Source: Anas platyrhynchos (lineage: Eukaryota; Chordata; Aves; Anseriformes; Anatidae). Taken from it: DNA of 64,000 nt. The notes below the pieces were generated by a model that was given only the letters and a program-made list of their open reading frames with translations, had not been told where the DNA came from and searched no databases. Shown here piece after piece: positions 23,642-35,190 of this stretch. The translations under genes and the position numbers were made by a program. The stretch lies in the NCBI RefSeq assembly GCF_047663525.1, contig NC_092588.1, forward strand, positions 143,738,001 to 143,802,000, written 5' to 3'. The first letter of the stretch is position 1, and each line of letters starts with the position of its first letter.

Positions 23642-26600
23642 CCGCTGCTATTATTGTACTTGCTAGGCCTCCAAATATCTGGCAAAAAGAAGCAAAAATA
23701 CAGCTTAAAGTACCAACATTACTTTTTGCCACAAACCTGTTTCAATCACAGCTTGTCCTGGACTTTGAGATCACTTTTCAGTATATATAAAGCCTAAATT
23801 TGGCAAATCATTTCAGTATATGTTTAACTTAAAATCTTCAAGTATTACTATTGTATACTGTGAAGAGTTCCTAGCTATTTCACTGCCGTGTTTAACTGGG
23901 GCTTAATGAAACAAGTGAATAAGATAGAAGTCAGAAAGAATGTGTCCTTGATTTGAGGTGCTTTCACTATTGGTTTGGAGAATGCATTTCATCACTAAAT
24001 AATTTCTGATCTTTGCAAAGTATTATGGAAATTGCTCCTTGATGCAGTGTCACAGATGGGATTGTTATGCTTACCCATTGCTTTTCGTGTGACACAAATC
24101 CCTGATAACAATATCACGGGGGCTTGGGGGAACGTGTGTATGAAATTACATGTCAACATCACAAATGAACTTGCAAGCTTTTCCTTTCAATATTATTTTT
24201 TTTTTAATTTGTGCTTTACTGCTTACAGCATAGTGGCAATGTTCTGGATCACTTCAAAAATGTATGCAGTAGATCTCACGCAAATTGTGTATTGAGTTTT
24301 CAACCGAGTGTCACCCTCACCACCATTTTTTTGCATATGGGAGTTGTAGGTGATGCCACATGCTGTGTTTTCTATCACATGTCACTGGCTCACACTGCAG
24401 ACAAACTGAATAATTAAGAGCACAACAAAATGAGTTTATACCAAAGACAGCATTTCTGTTGTACAACGCACTGAGACTGGTCGTGCTTTTCACGTGAAAG
24501 TTCACAATACAATCATGCAAGGAGTAACTGCTAGGTTGCCAAACTACTCACTGCATCACTTGGTAGTAAACAAGTATTTGCTTCATAAAATGTGTCTTTC
24601 CATTAAATTCCTGCCTTTAAAGTTTTATTTAGCCAAGAGGTTGGGGTGTTTCATTAGGAGACAAAACATCTCTGTTTAGTCTTTTTGTTCCTTCTTGAAT
24701 TCAGTTTGCTGAAAAAGCTCTGAGTTGTACAGAGTGTTACTTGTTTAAATTAGGGCTTTCCTATTCAAATAACCTTATTCTATTTCCCTGAAAAGTTGCT
24801 TTAGGCAAGCCAAAATGGGATCTTTATTTCACACAGATGAGATGTAAGGTTCCATATAGCTCTTCTGACTACAAACATGGCAAGCAAGACTGCAAATATT
24901 TTCATTCTTACAGACAGAAGTCACCCTAAGCTACGGCTTTGCCTTCTCCACTCTAATATCCTCTGATGCAGACTGTTTGTAAGAAATATCTACACTTGAC
25001 TGATTTCTTTTTTTTTTTTCCCCCTAGCCTCTCTCATATCTGTTGATAACACATCTGTGACAGAGGGAATATACATAATGAATGAGCTATTAAATTGCAG
25101 GATCCTACTGAAAGGCTGCAAGAAACTCAGACTTTTCCAGAGTGCTAACATGATTCATACTGTATGTTTGCATGATATTGGCAGCTGTAAGACTTGGGAT
25201 TATTTTAAAAGGTTGTGTTCTCACATATATTTAAGTATTTGTCATTGTGGGTCTTCATGGGAAGTCTGTGTTTAAGCTGTACAAGAATGCTAAAGAGAAA
25301 TGATTATTGGTAGCAGATCATTTGGGACCATCCACTTCCACCTCTTGGCTTCAGAACTCAACAAATCCAGCTCCAGCTGAAGAGACCAAGACACAGCTTC
25401 ATGCAGAGAGCGTCACTGGATCTCTGAGCAGTGAGCACAGCTGACCCATGGGGCCACATGGGTCACGGTCACTTGAGTGCAGCCCAGTATTGTCAGTGGA
25501 ACTTCTGGAACTGGAAGATCACCATTCAGTTCCTTTTAGACTCTACAGACAGCCCAGATTCAACGCCAGTAACTCATGCAATTGCTATGAACAGCAAAAT
25601 GGGATTGCTAGTATGAGGTGATGTTTCTTGTCACTGTGGAATTTGCCATGAGATAGTTAGATGGCACTGGAAGCCAAAGAAGAATGGAGTTCAAAATCCC
25701 AAATATTATCCTAAAAGCACTATTTATTTTAATAACTATGAGCTCCATGTGAGGACCATTACACCAAATAATGTGAAGAAAACTCTGTGGCAGACAGACC
25801 CATTGCCTGTGCTGAAATCCAGATGGCAATGCCAGCCAGTTTCTGACGGATATTTACCTAGGCTCCTTTCAACATTTTCTTGATGTTCTTCAGATGCTGT
25901 CGGTAGCTGAAAGCTTTATTCAGTGTGCCTCCAAAATTCCTGCGCTCCAACATTCCACTGAGCTCAGCGGTTGGGATGCCAGCAGAGCTGACCACCTACA
26001 ACCAAGCCTTGCAGAATGGTATGAACGGATCCCAAACAAAAATTGGTTATTTCCAAGCAGCCCTGTCTCACCATAGAGAGATGTGGAAACAAGTAAATAA
26101 AAAGTCAGTCGTTTCGAGCCCAAGAAATGCCCGTTAGAAGGCTACGAGCATGTGCAGAATAGAAAATAACCGTGGGCCCAGCATGTTAAAGTATCAGATG
26201 TCCAGAGCATAAATTATATAGTTAATCTGACTTCTCACAGTAAGTGGGTTTACTCTGTGCTGTGCAGCTCATCTGGGCAGCATATGCTGGGAAGGCCCAC
26301 CTCTGTGGAAGTGCTGTGGAAATACTTCATGGAGCCGAGCTGCAGTGCACGGTGATGTGCCGAGGATTTCTAGATACCCAGCAGCTCAGGCAGGGTCGCT
26401 ATTTTGGTCAGGCTGTACCAGACAATTGCCAGTACTCTCAAGTCCTGCCTCGATAAAATTACCAAGAACAACAACAATAAAACGAATAAATAAATAAAGG
26501 ACACATCTGGTGAAAGCCAGATGTATGGTAGGTAAGAAGAAAAAAAAAAATCAATTCCTGTATATTACACGTTTGTTATTGACCTTACACCAGAACCCCC

Positions 26601-26684
26601 GACTGCTAAGTCATCTCCTTAAGACCTGTGAGACATATATTTATAGAGGAAAGTATAAAAGCATGCAGAGTAATAACCCGAAGT

Positions 26685-26774
26685 GTTAAATAAATGTCAA
26701 ATAAAAAGTTAAATAAAGTTAAATAAATTTAAAAAATAAAAGGAAGGAAAAAAAAAAAAAAAAAGAAAGAAAAA
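26685..26774. repeat. GTTAAATAAA-like repeat ending in A17
   Basis: Imperfect copies of a GTTAAATAAA-type unit occur from 26685 to about 26730. They are followed by AGGAAGG, an A17 run (26748-26764) and a GAAAGAAAAA stretch. It is AT-rich, degenerate tandem sequence. Confidence 0.75.
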
Positions 26775-29700
26775 GCTTCAAATAACACAGAACTCCAATT
26801 CCACATATTGTTCCTGAGCAGAAAAACCTGATACCACTGTGATCAGGGAGAACGGGCTGGACAGCCGGGGCTAACCCACTTCAATGTGTGCAGTTCCTGG
26901 GGACTTAGCTTGAAGAAGTGCATGCTCCTCAGCCACACGAGGACTGAATGTGCTCTGCAGTGGCCGTTCCTTTTTCACTAGTCTTTCTCCTTCACAACTG
27001 GAGTCACACACTCCACGCTGTGAGTGAGAAGTTCCCGAGCCGTTGGGTGAATGTGGTAAAGCAGGTCACCTGCAGATGACATGTTCTGGGCCACTAACCC
27101 CATTCATTCCTCCAGGGTTCCTTTTCCTTCAGATACTGTCTAGTGTTACTGCGCTCGGTATTGATTGCCAGGACACTCCACTTTTGGTTCTTGTTTGATA
27201 AGAGCAACTCACTAGAATGCTCCCCCTGAGCAAATCCATTTTTATACAGGTATCTGTGTACCTCTGCAGATGTAGTCAATATGTCCTGAAAACCTACATA
27301 AGGGAACCCCACAATATGCTGGTTAGGTGCAGCACAAACGTAACTGCTCTTGCTTCATTAAACATTCACTCATAACTTGCAATTCAATTCCATCACCTGA
27401 AATAAAATACTCGAGACAACTGTAAACTAAATGTCAGGCCTCCTTCTTGTCAGAGAAGATGCCTTTTCCATTCAGCAGAATTAATCAACTTATCTTACTT
27501 GAAAAATATTTTTTTTCTGGAAAACTCCCAGCGAGTTAGCTTTTTAAAGCTGTCTCACAGCAATTCAATAGAAAATAATATGGGGTGATTCAGATGGAAA
27601 GGATCGAACAGTGGGATATAAATCTTGATGTAAGGCTGCAGATGTTTTAAATACTAAGACTTTTAACCCTGATTTTCATCCATGTTATACCAATGATATG
27701 AACTAGCAGAATCAGACTCGCAGTAAAGAACAAAAAGTCTATTTCTATTCGGTGCATGAATTTGAAAATAAATCATATGCTACAGCATAGTTTTCTTCGA
27801 ACATCTTTTTACAAAGCCAATGGCTTCATGGTAACGTAATTTAGGTGATGAACATGCTTGGATAGATGCCACGTGGGCCACAAACTATCCGCTCCACCAA
27901 AAGAAACTGCTGCCCCAACCTATCCCAGCTTCCTTCGCACCCACCGTTTGCATTTTTTCCAGTGCAGTAATTGCAATAGCACTGACATGATTCAGGACTT
28001 GCTCCAAAATTCTCTGCAGCTCCTTTCAGAAAATATATAGGGGTTATACGCTGAAAGTATCTCCTGACAAGCAGGAGATCTTTTTGGGATTATATTGCCC
28101 TCCCCTCTCCCCACCTGCCCTTTCCCTTCCCTTTATTTTCTGTTGCTTATGAGACGGATGGTTATTATCAGTTTATTATTACTGTTTTTCCACAGACTTT
28201 CTCAAATGTCAAGTGAATCTGATCTGGAGTTCAGGCCCATAATTACACTGGACTGACTCCAGGAACTCGTAAATAAATCGGTGGTGGCTGCAATGGCTGC
28301 CAGAGCTCTGTCATTCTGCTCTTCTGAGGGTGGACAGAGGCTTTGGCTGTTTTCTAAAATTCTACACTTGCCCTTGAGTTTTTCACACCTTCTTTTAAAA
28401 GACCCTAGGCTTCCTCACTCCAGTTTGGCATGGCCTTAGGCAGGAAGAGAAAGCTACTAGCCTGCCACATTGTTGAATGCATTCATTTAGAAAAGCAGTT
28501 GAAATGCAGATTGTTACTTTTTTTTTTTCTGCTTTCTCCACATGTGGAAACCTTGCAGGAATAGACATATTTCTGCCTCTCCCCTCTGGCCTCTTTGCTG
28601 ACATTAACAGTTTATGCTGGGCTCTACACTGAGGCACATCTTTGTCGTAGTACATTGACTGTGTTGAGCTACAGAGGTCAGTCCCACAGCTTGGCAAGAA
28701 AGTCCCTTAAGCGTAGAGATGCCTGGATTTGAGTTCATGGACTTAAAAGAAGCAGCGGGCACAACATTCATTCACAGATCTGGCTTACTGAAGTCTGGGA
28801 AGTTGACTAGTAAAGCTAAGAGTTGTTTTCAAGCCTGTTTCTAATCATATCGATCCATATGGAGCACGGCATCTGGTTACAGATGGAATCTCCACCCAGT
28901 GTAGGGTAGAACTTAAAACAATGCTACAGATGTCATCTTCTGATAGACCCCAACACTTTTTCCCCCCCAAAAAACTTCAAATAAACTACTTCAGCACATG
29001 ATGAGAGCTGATTTGGGGCAGGAAACTGTTCAGAAACTGGTTCCTTTGCATCGACCTCATCTGCTGTTAGAACTAGCCCCGTATCAGCCATTGAATGGCG
29101 CAGATGTCAGGGCACATCACAGCTTGCTTTATCTACAGTGGGTTTGTACCAGGAGCTACAATAACTCCTGAAATCAGAGCTAATCCTGAGTGCAGACAAG
29201 ACCTCAGACTACCAACCACTTCCAAATGTTTTTAAGATGTGAATACTTCTATGCTGCCAGTGTGACTGAGATGACCAATTCTTTTCACATGGCTCACTCA
29301 AAGGCAAGCAGACAATAACAGTATTTCATCAGTGACAACTTTGTTCGTGGTCACACCAATCACATAAAGGTAAAAGTTGCCCAACTCCTTTAAAATAGAT
29401 TGAGTCACTGTGTCTTCTGCAGGGTACTTTTCAAAACAAAGCACGGAGTGAAATACACTGAATTCTTTGCAAAAGAATGTCATTTCTTCCCTATATCAAC
29501 CCCCCAGGCAGCCCCATTGTTTAAATAAGCATTTGCTTGTGCCCCAAAGTACAGATGTTTTTGACTCCCATCATAAATCAAAAGTGCTTGTGCCTAACAT
29601 TAAAAAAATAGGGAAAATCATCTTTTAAACTGACATGGATTAAGATGCTTGGTCTGACCCAAATTACGTTTCTTTAATAAACTTAATTCTTTCCTGGTTC

Positions 29701-30857
29701 TGCTGGGAACAAAAGATTCCACTATATCATTGTGCCTCCCTCTCCTCCCCTGGAATTCCAATCAATCTTTTACTCCTTTTTAAATGTAAATTTTAAATAA
29801 TCATGTATCTGGATCATGGATTAAGTCTGCAGGAGAAAAACCTCTGGCAGAGGATGGCAGGGACTGTGCCTAAAGCTAAATCCAGACAAATCAGATCTGA
29901 ACTGGGGTAAAAACGGAGCTCTTGGTAAATGGATTGCAGGTTTTTGGTTGTGAAAGCTCCATCAAGAAACCATTCAGATATTTGAAAATAAATAAGGACA
30001 GTGTTGTGTCACTCACAACAAAAGCAAACTTAATATTCAATTACTTTTTTTTTTTTTTCCCACTCAGACAATCCTCTCAGGCCTGTTTTACAGGGCATTT
30101 TTAACAGGATCAAAATTCCATCTCTAAACCTTGATGACTTTAGTGAGAAGCTGCTGCCTCTTTTTATCCTTAGGGAAAGCGAAGGCCTTTCATAGTTTCA
30201 AATAGGACGACATGACTTGTGTTGAAAGGCAGCAGGATAAGTTATACTTTCAAGGTCACTTTTCAGTCCAGGATTTGGAGCCTTACTACGGTTTTGGTCT
30301 GCCCTCCTTTCTGTGCTAGCCTTCCTTCTCCTCTCCCTCACCCAGACTGGAATGACACGTCTACGCTTTCTATTTGATGTGGGTTTCATGTATCTGCTGC
30401 ACAAAATAATTCATAACCACTAGGCAAAAGGCATGTGCCCGCACCACATCGTTATCCTGCAATTAAGAAAATCCTCCCTGCCACAGAGCTATAAAGCCCA
30501 GCAGTGTTTCGAGCTAAGCCCTCAGTGTTCAGTTCAGATCTCCTCCAAGGGCGCAGAGCTGCTGGAGTGCTGCAGATATTTTGTAGCGTGCCTTGTGAGA
30601 CACACTTGGGGTGTTGATGTGAACTTTCTCTGGTTTGCCTCACTTCAGTGTGTTTCCACACCTGGAGATTTCCCTTCTGCTTCTCTGCACAGGCTTTGTG
30701 AGGATGAGGAGGAGAAGTCAGCTCTGCTCGTGTGTATGCAACTGACGGAAGAGAAGGAGCTACTCTGCCTCATCCCATGTGCTCTCTGCCTGGGCTCCCA
30801 GGTTTAACACACCCTACAAACGAATCCCCTTTTGGTAATTTGTTTTGTGGTCATGTT

Positions 30858-30891
30858 TTGGGTTGCTCTATAAGTTGGGTTGCTTTATAAG
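30858..30891. repeat. 17-bp tandem duplication
   Basis: TTGGGTTGCTCTATAAG (30858-30874) is repeated at once as TTGGGTTGCTTTATAAG (30875-30891) with one C/T difference. It lies about 0.4 kb left of the CpG island. The repeat is too short to call a transposon footprint. Confidence 0.85.
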
Positions 30892-31506
30892 ACCTGAACG
30901 AGCGAAGCAGGACTCATCCTCCACGTAACACACTTAGGGAACTGCCTAAACTCAAAGATTAGAGCGAGTGGAGGATTAAAATAAAAAGAATGACACTAAA
31001 AGGGAACTAATGACGATACTGAAATGGTACTGGGGACGATGCCTGCTGGGCTGCTCAGCCTCAGAGAACTCGGGTGCTCTGCTCACCCTGGACGAACACC
31101 TTTGATATGATACTTAGGTGAGGTCTACAACATTGTAGGTGTTTCCTCCACCTTCCTAACCATGCCTTATTTTGAACCAGCACAGCCAGGCAGGACAATG
31201 GGCTGAATTCCCCTCAGGAGGGGCGATGACCTCCTGCACCCCCAGCTCCTGCCCCACAGGGGTCCCGGCAGCAGGGTGGGCAGGGGGCTGTCTGAGGCGC
31301 CCCTTTGTGGGGCTCCTGGGGGGCTCCACCCCTGCAGACCCCACAGGGGCACCCTGTACCGCCACTTGCACACCCACAGGGGCTGCGTGTGCACTAACGA
31401 GACACGAGGGGAACGTGAGGGGAAGGGGGGCATGGCTCTGAGGGGCGCGGCCCCTTTAAGGAGCGGGGCAGCGCCTCCAGGAGGCGCGCGGAAGCGGGAG
31501 CGAGCC

Positions 31507-31590
31507 GGGCGGGGGGCGCGCAGGGGAGGGGGCGTGGCCAAGGCGGGGAGGGGGCGTGGCTTAACCCCGCTTTGGCCACGCCCCCTCCCC
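31507..31590 (+). promoter_or_regulatory. Cluster of Sp1/KLF-type GC boxes, inverted repeat
   Basis: A GGGCGG box lies at 31507-31512. The block GGGGAGGGGGCGTGGC occurs twice in direct order (starting at 31523 and 31545) and once inverted (ending at 31590). GGGGCGTGGC matches the GC/CACCC class of sites bound by Sp1 and KLF proteins. The arms 31523-31548 and 31565-31590 are complementary at 25 of 26 positions around a 16-nt loop, so a very stable hairpin is possible in single-stranded DNA or in any transcript crossing it. Its position just before the purine tract and splice donor fits a core promoter. Confidence 0.7.
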
Positions 31591-31599
31591 GCCTGGCCC

Positions 31600-31715
31600 C
31601 GTCCCGCGTGGGGAGGGGGGGAGGAGGAGGAGGAGAAGGGGGAGGAAGGGGAGGAGGAGGAGGAGGAGGCGCGGACACCGGAGGCAGCGGCTGCCCCCGA
31701 GCCGTGGGCTGCGAG
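31600..31715 (+). other. Probable non-coding first exon (5' UTR)
   Basis: The right end is set by GCGAG followed by GTGAGTGG, a strong match to the vertebrate 5' splice site (exon ends at 31715, intron begins GT at 31716-31717). The left end is not visible: I place it near 31600 because the GC boxes lie just upstream and no TATA box fixes a start. The frame reading through the purine tract has no ATG after 31434, so the exon is most likely untranslated. A start farther left, or several dispersed starts as is usual for CpG-island promoters, is equally possible. The gene it belongs to cannot be named, because no coding exon lies in the window. Confidence 0.5.
31610..31669 (+). repeat. 60-nt pure purine tract, (GGA)n-rich
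   Basis: Sixty consecutive purines, mostly GGA and GAG units with GGGGGG runs at the left end. Such tracts can form triplex DNA or G-quadruplexes, and in a 5' UTR they can slow scanning. It lies inside the proposed first exon. Confidence 0.9.
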
Positions 31716-31864
31716 GTGAGTGGCAGCGGGGGCGGGCAGCAGCGGGGGGAGCCCCCCGGAGCCCCCCGGAGCCGTGCCCCAGCAGCAGCGGGACCCCCGC
31801 CGGGGGGGCTTTTTGGGGTACGGGTGCTGTGCATGGGGGAACGGGCAGGCAGCAGCGGTGGGTG

Positions 31865-31910
31865 GGGTGCTGCAGGGTGCTGTAGGGTCCTGCAGGGTGC
31901 TGCAGGGTGC
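31865..31910 (+). repeat. 10-bp tandem repeat, about 4.6 copies
   Basis: The unit GGGTGCTGCA repeats from 31865 to 31910 with two single-base variants (GGGTGCTGTA and GGGTCCTGCA). It sits in the CpG island just inside the proposed first intron. Its period of 10 bp is close to one helical turn, so the G runs face the same side. Confidence 0.9.
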
Positions 31911-31933
31911 CCCGCTTGCTAGAGGTGCCCCCG

Positions 31934-31939
31934 CACGTG
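31934..31939. promoter_or_regulatory. Canonical E-box CACGTG
   Basis: A CACGTG hexamer in the CpG island, 219 bp after the proposed splice donor. Myc/Max, USF and CLOCK-type bHLH proteins use this site. Occupancy is unknown. Confidence 0.4.
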
Positions 31940-32710
31940 GCTCAGGGGCAGGGCGCTGCGGGGGGGAGGTGGAGGGGGTCCCGCAAAGGGGGGGGTGTGA
32001 GTGGGAAGCGCGAGTTGGCCGCTCGGTTTGGGGGTTTTTTAGGTCTTCGGCAGCTGGCGGTGGTGGCACTGAGCGCTCCGGGCTCAGGTGGCATCTCATG
32101 ACCCGGGGGTAGCTTGCTGCTGGGGGGCACGGCTGTCCCATAGCCCACGGGAAGTGTCCCCGGGGGTTGTTTTTATCGCAGGTTTCTGTAGGGGCGAACC
32201 AAACTCTGTCGTAGTGGGGAATGTTCTCAGCCTGCAGTTATCTCTATCTCTTGCGCTCAGAATGAAAACAAAAGCGGCTGTGGAGGGGCAGCCTCCCTTG
32301 ACAGGCTCACGCTGCCGGTGGGGTTGATGACAGCAGCTTCGGGGCTACCTCCAGCCGAGGAGCTGCCGGCCTCAGGCTGGGTGCAGACAGAGCTCCCGGG
32401 GGTCCCACAGCCTCTGCCTGGACGCACGGTCCATGCTTTCCCCTCTGCTCGCAGAGAAGCGGTGCTGGTGTGCAGCACGCCTCCGAGAGACCGAGGGGCC
32501 CGTGGTGGAGCCGGGAGGCAGGGGCAGTGGGTTCAGCTCTGCTCCTGCAGCAAAGCCCTGACAGCTGCTCCTGCGGCCAGGAATCCTCCCCCGGTCTGGC
32601 ATGCAGCTTGCCTGACCCTTTTGGGGCTCCAGAGCCCCTTGAGGCCTCGGTAAGAGGGTGTTGGCTTGGTCCTTCCGTGCATCCGCCGTAGGTAACGGCG
32701 TGGGGTGCAC

Positions 32711-34331
32711 CGGAGTAGTTCGCTCTGTTGCAGCTCTTTGTTTATCTGCCCGGAGACTTTGTTGGATATTATTGTATCAATGAGCTGAGATGCGTTCAGT
32801 TATTCTCTGTACTGTCCCGATGGGAAGTGTGTTTCAGCTTTCGCTTTGAGTGAGGCAGATAAGAGTTAAAAAGCTGCATCCTAGTGTGGATGTGCGTGCC
32901 TGTCAGTTTATCCGGCCGTGATATCATTGTTAACCTCACCGATGGAGGCAGGACCGAAGCGTCTGTTCTGCACAGAAACTTTTGAAATTACTACAGGGGA
33001 ATCGCGTGCCTTCGAGCAGTGAGGTTCTGAGCAAAATTCCTGCCTGCACGTGATCGCTGCATTCTGCGAGGTGCAGCCGGAGTGTATTCCGCTGGGGGAA
33101 TCGTCTCTCGCTCTTTGTTTCTGTTGAAAACGTCTAGTTTGTAACCGCGCTGCTCAGTTCTGTGTGGATGCAAACCGTGCTGACTCATATTCTGAACTGT
33201 TGCAGCCTTGCTCCATGTAAACACAAGCACACTTCTAAAATATTTAATTTGTAATGTCTTCAGCGGAGAGCTATCCCACAGCTCCTGGCAAAATTCCCAG
33301 AAGCAGCAGATTCTGGGGTACTGGGAGTTTCAAAGGCCACTGGTGCCTGGTGGGATAACTGTCTGAACTGGTCGAGTGTAGTTTATCCTGGCACTGGGAC
33401 AGTTCAAACTGAACAGGTATTTAATCTTGCTGAAAGCAAGTCTGCTTTGAACAATACTTGGTATGTGTATAAGCCATTTAGAGCCTGTTGGGACACGGCT
33501 GTCAGGAGATCTACATGGTAGGGAAATCTTTGTTATGGCAAGCAAACTTTGGTGTGGATGTACCTCCTAATAATTTTTAAATAATACCTTTGTGTAGTCG
33601 TATTAAATGATTTGTTTGCCTACTTCCTCCATAGTAAAGAACAACAGTAATTGCTTTGTGAAAGAGCTGAATGTGTAAAATGCTTGTTAAAGAGAACTTT
33701 TTGAAAGATGGAAACTCGCACCTCTGCTGATAGACATAAGCACACCCCAATAGGTCTTTCAATGGAAATGAACTGCAGTATATGACTTGACTACAAAGAA
33801 GGGGAGCGGTGGTAGCAAAGAATGCTTTCCAAGTACACTTATTTTGTCTGTACCTGGTAAGTACAGCGCTGGAATTTTAAGATAAATACCTTCTCTTTTA
33901 AAGCAGCAAGTAGTTTACAGGAGAATAACTGACAAAAAAGCTTAGAGACTGGAGCGGTGTTGTGTTTTTTCCCTGGATTATGATCTGTCTTGGTTGAAAG
34001 AGTAATCCCTAATGGTAAGCATGGAGAGTAAATTGGGAGAGGTTCAGTGCAATTTATGGATGGTCCGGATCACTTGCTCATGCTGGTTGACTCAGTGCAT
34101 TACTTGTAACTGTTAAAAATCAGCTGTTTGCCAAACTGTGCTAAGCTTCACAGATGTCTTAACTCATTCCAATATCCTGTTCTTGCTTTCATTTTTACTT
34201 TTTTATTTTCAGAACAAGACTTCAGAGACACTGGAGTAGTGGGGTGGGCTCAAAGCTGGATGAGTCTGGATAGCAAACCTGGCTCAAAACTGGAGAAAAA
34301 GATGGTGCTCTAGAGCTCATTCTGAGGTCCT
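32711..34331. other. Start of the proposed first intron, no feature seen
   Basis: CpG frequency falls off and the sequence becomes ordinary, with moderate GC. No exon, repeat family or RNA gene was recognised. Confidence 0.5.
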
Positions 34332-35190
34332 AGAACCATAGAATGGTTTGGGTTGGAAGGGACCTTAAAGCCCATCCAGTTCCGACCCCAATGCCATGGG
34401 TAGGCATGCCACCCCCTAGACTAGGTTGCTCAAAGCTCCATCCAGCCTGGCCTGGAGCAACTCCAGGGATGAAGAATTTGCATCTTCTCTGGGCAACCTG
34501 TGGCAGTGCCTTGGCACCAATAAAGAATTTCTTCCTAATACCTAATCTAAATCTACTCTCTTTCAGTTTAAAACCTTTCCCTGACAAAGAGCCCCTCCCC
34601 AGCTTTCCTGTAGGCCCTCTTTACGCTGCTATAAGGTCTCCCTGGGGCCTTCTCTTCTCCAGGCTGAACATCCCCAACTCCCTGAGCCTGTCTTCATAGG
34701 AGAGGTGCTCCAGCCCCTAAATCATCTTTGTGGCCCTCATCTGGGCTTGCTGCAATATGTTCATGGCCTTCTTACAGCTCCGGAGCTGAAGGCAGGGCTC
34801 CAGGTGGGGTCTCACAAGAGCAGAGCCCCTTCCTCCCCTGCTGGCCACGCAGCTTTTGATGCAGCCCAGGACACGGGTGGCTTTCTGGGCTGTGGGCACA
34901 CATTGCCACTCGTGCAGAGCTTCTCATCAACCAACACCCCCAGGTCCTTCTCAGGGCTGCTCTCAATCCATTCTCCAGCCAGCCTGTGTTTATGCTTGGG
35001 ATTGCCCTGGCCCAGGTGCAGCACCTTGTGCTTGGCCGTGTTGAACCCTGTGAGGATTGCCCAGGCCCACCTCTCAGGCCTGTCCAGGTCCCTCAGGATG
35101 GCATCTCTCCCCTCCAGTGTGTCAGCTGCTCCACACAGCTTGGTGTCATCGGCAAACTTGCTGAAGGTGCACTCGGTCTCATTGTCTGTG
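34332..35190 (-). mobile_element. CR1 LINE, 5'-truncated, with reverse transcriptase remnant
   Basis: The element lies on the minus strand. Its 3' end is at about 34332, where the plus strand reads CATAGAATGGTTTGGGTTGG. Translation of the minus strand from about 35190 gives the late part of the CR1 reverse transcriptase. The motif KFADDTKL, with the catalytic Asp pair, is at about 35135-35160, followed by VLHLGQGNPKHK and EKDLGVLVDEKL. The frame then shifts near 34890, and the family pattern continues as RVLGCIKS, LVRPHLE and RATKMI, and later as [19 protein letters not shown]. The endonuclease and front half of the polymerase are missing, so the copy cannot move itself. It is a fossil within the first intron, 2.6 kb from the promoter. 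The 5' limit is approximate. Confidence 0.93.

Larger units (their letters stand above)
19063..31239. other. AT-rich non-coding DNA with many A/T homopolymers
   Basis: No exon, RNA gene or further transposon was recognised. Open frames are short and unrelated to known domains. The most visible property is the run of long A or T tracts between 20.2 and 26.8 kb, listed separately. From about 30.4 kb GC content rises toward the CpG island. A 17-bp tandem duplication lies at 30858-30891. Confidence 0.6.
31240..32710. promoter_or_regulatory. CpG island, probable promoter
   Basis: GC content and CpG frequency rise sharply relative to both flanks, with the densest part at about 31430-32160. CpG islands of this size in vertebrates usually mark promoters of widely expressed or developmental genes. 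Inside are GC boxes, a long purine tract and a consensus 5' splice site (31715/31716), and there is no TATA box near them. The boundaries were judged by eye and could move by 100-200 bp. Long open frames on both strands here, including one of 324 codons on the minus strand, come from the lack of A/T-rich stop codons and are not taken as genes. Confidence 0.85.

Noticed and set aside
31276..31719. 147-codon plus-strand frame with an acidic run before the splice donor
   Set aside because: The glutamate run is only the translated purine tract. The upstream part crosses the GC-box promoter, so a transcript containing the whole frame is unlikely.
31167..32141. 324-codon open frame on the minus strand, the longest in the window
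   Set aside because: It spans the CpG island and is made of Pro, Ser, Ala, Gly and Arg runs expected from GC-rich DNA. Part of it is the complement of the GC boxes and the purine tract (the serine run is the reverse of the GGA repeat).
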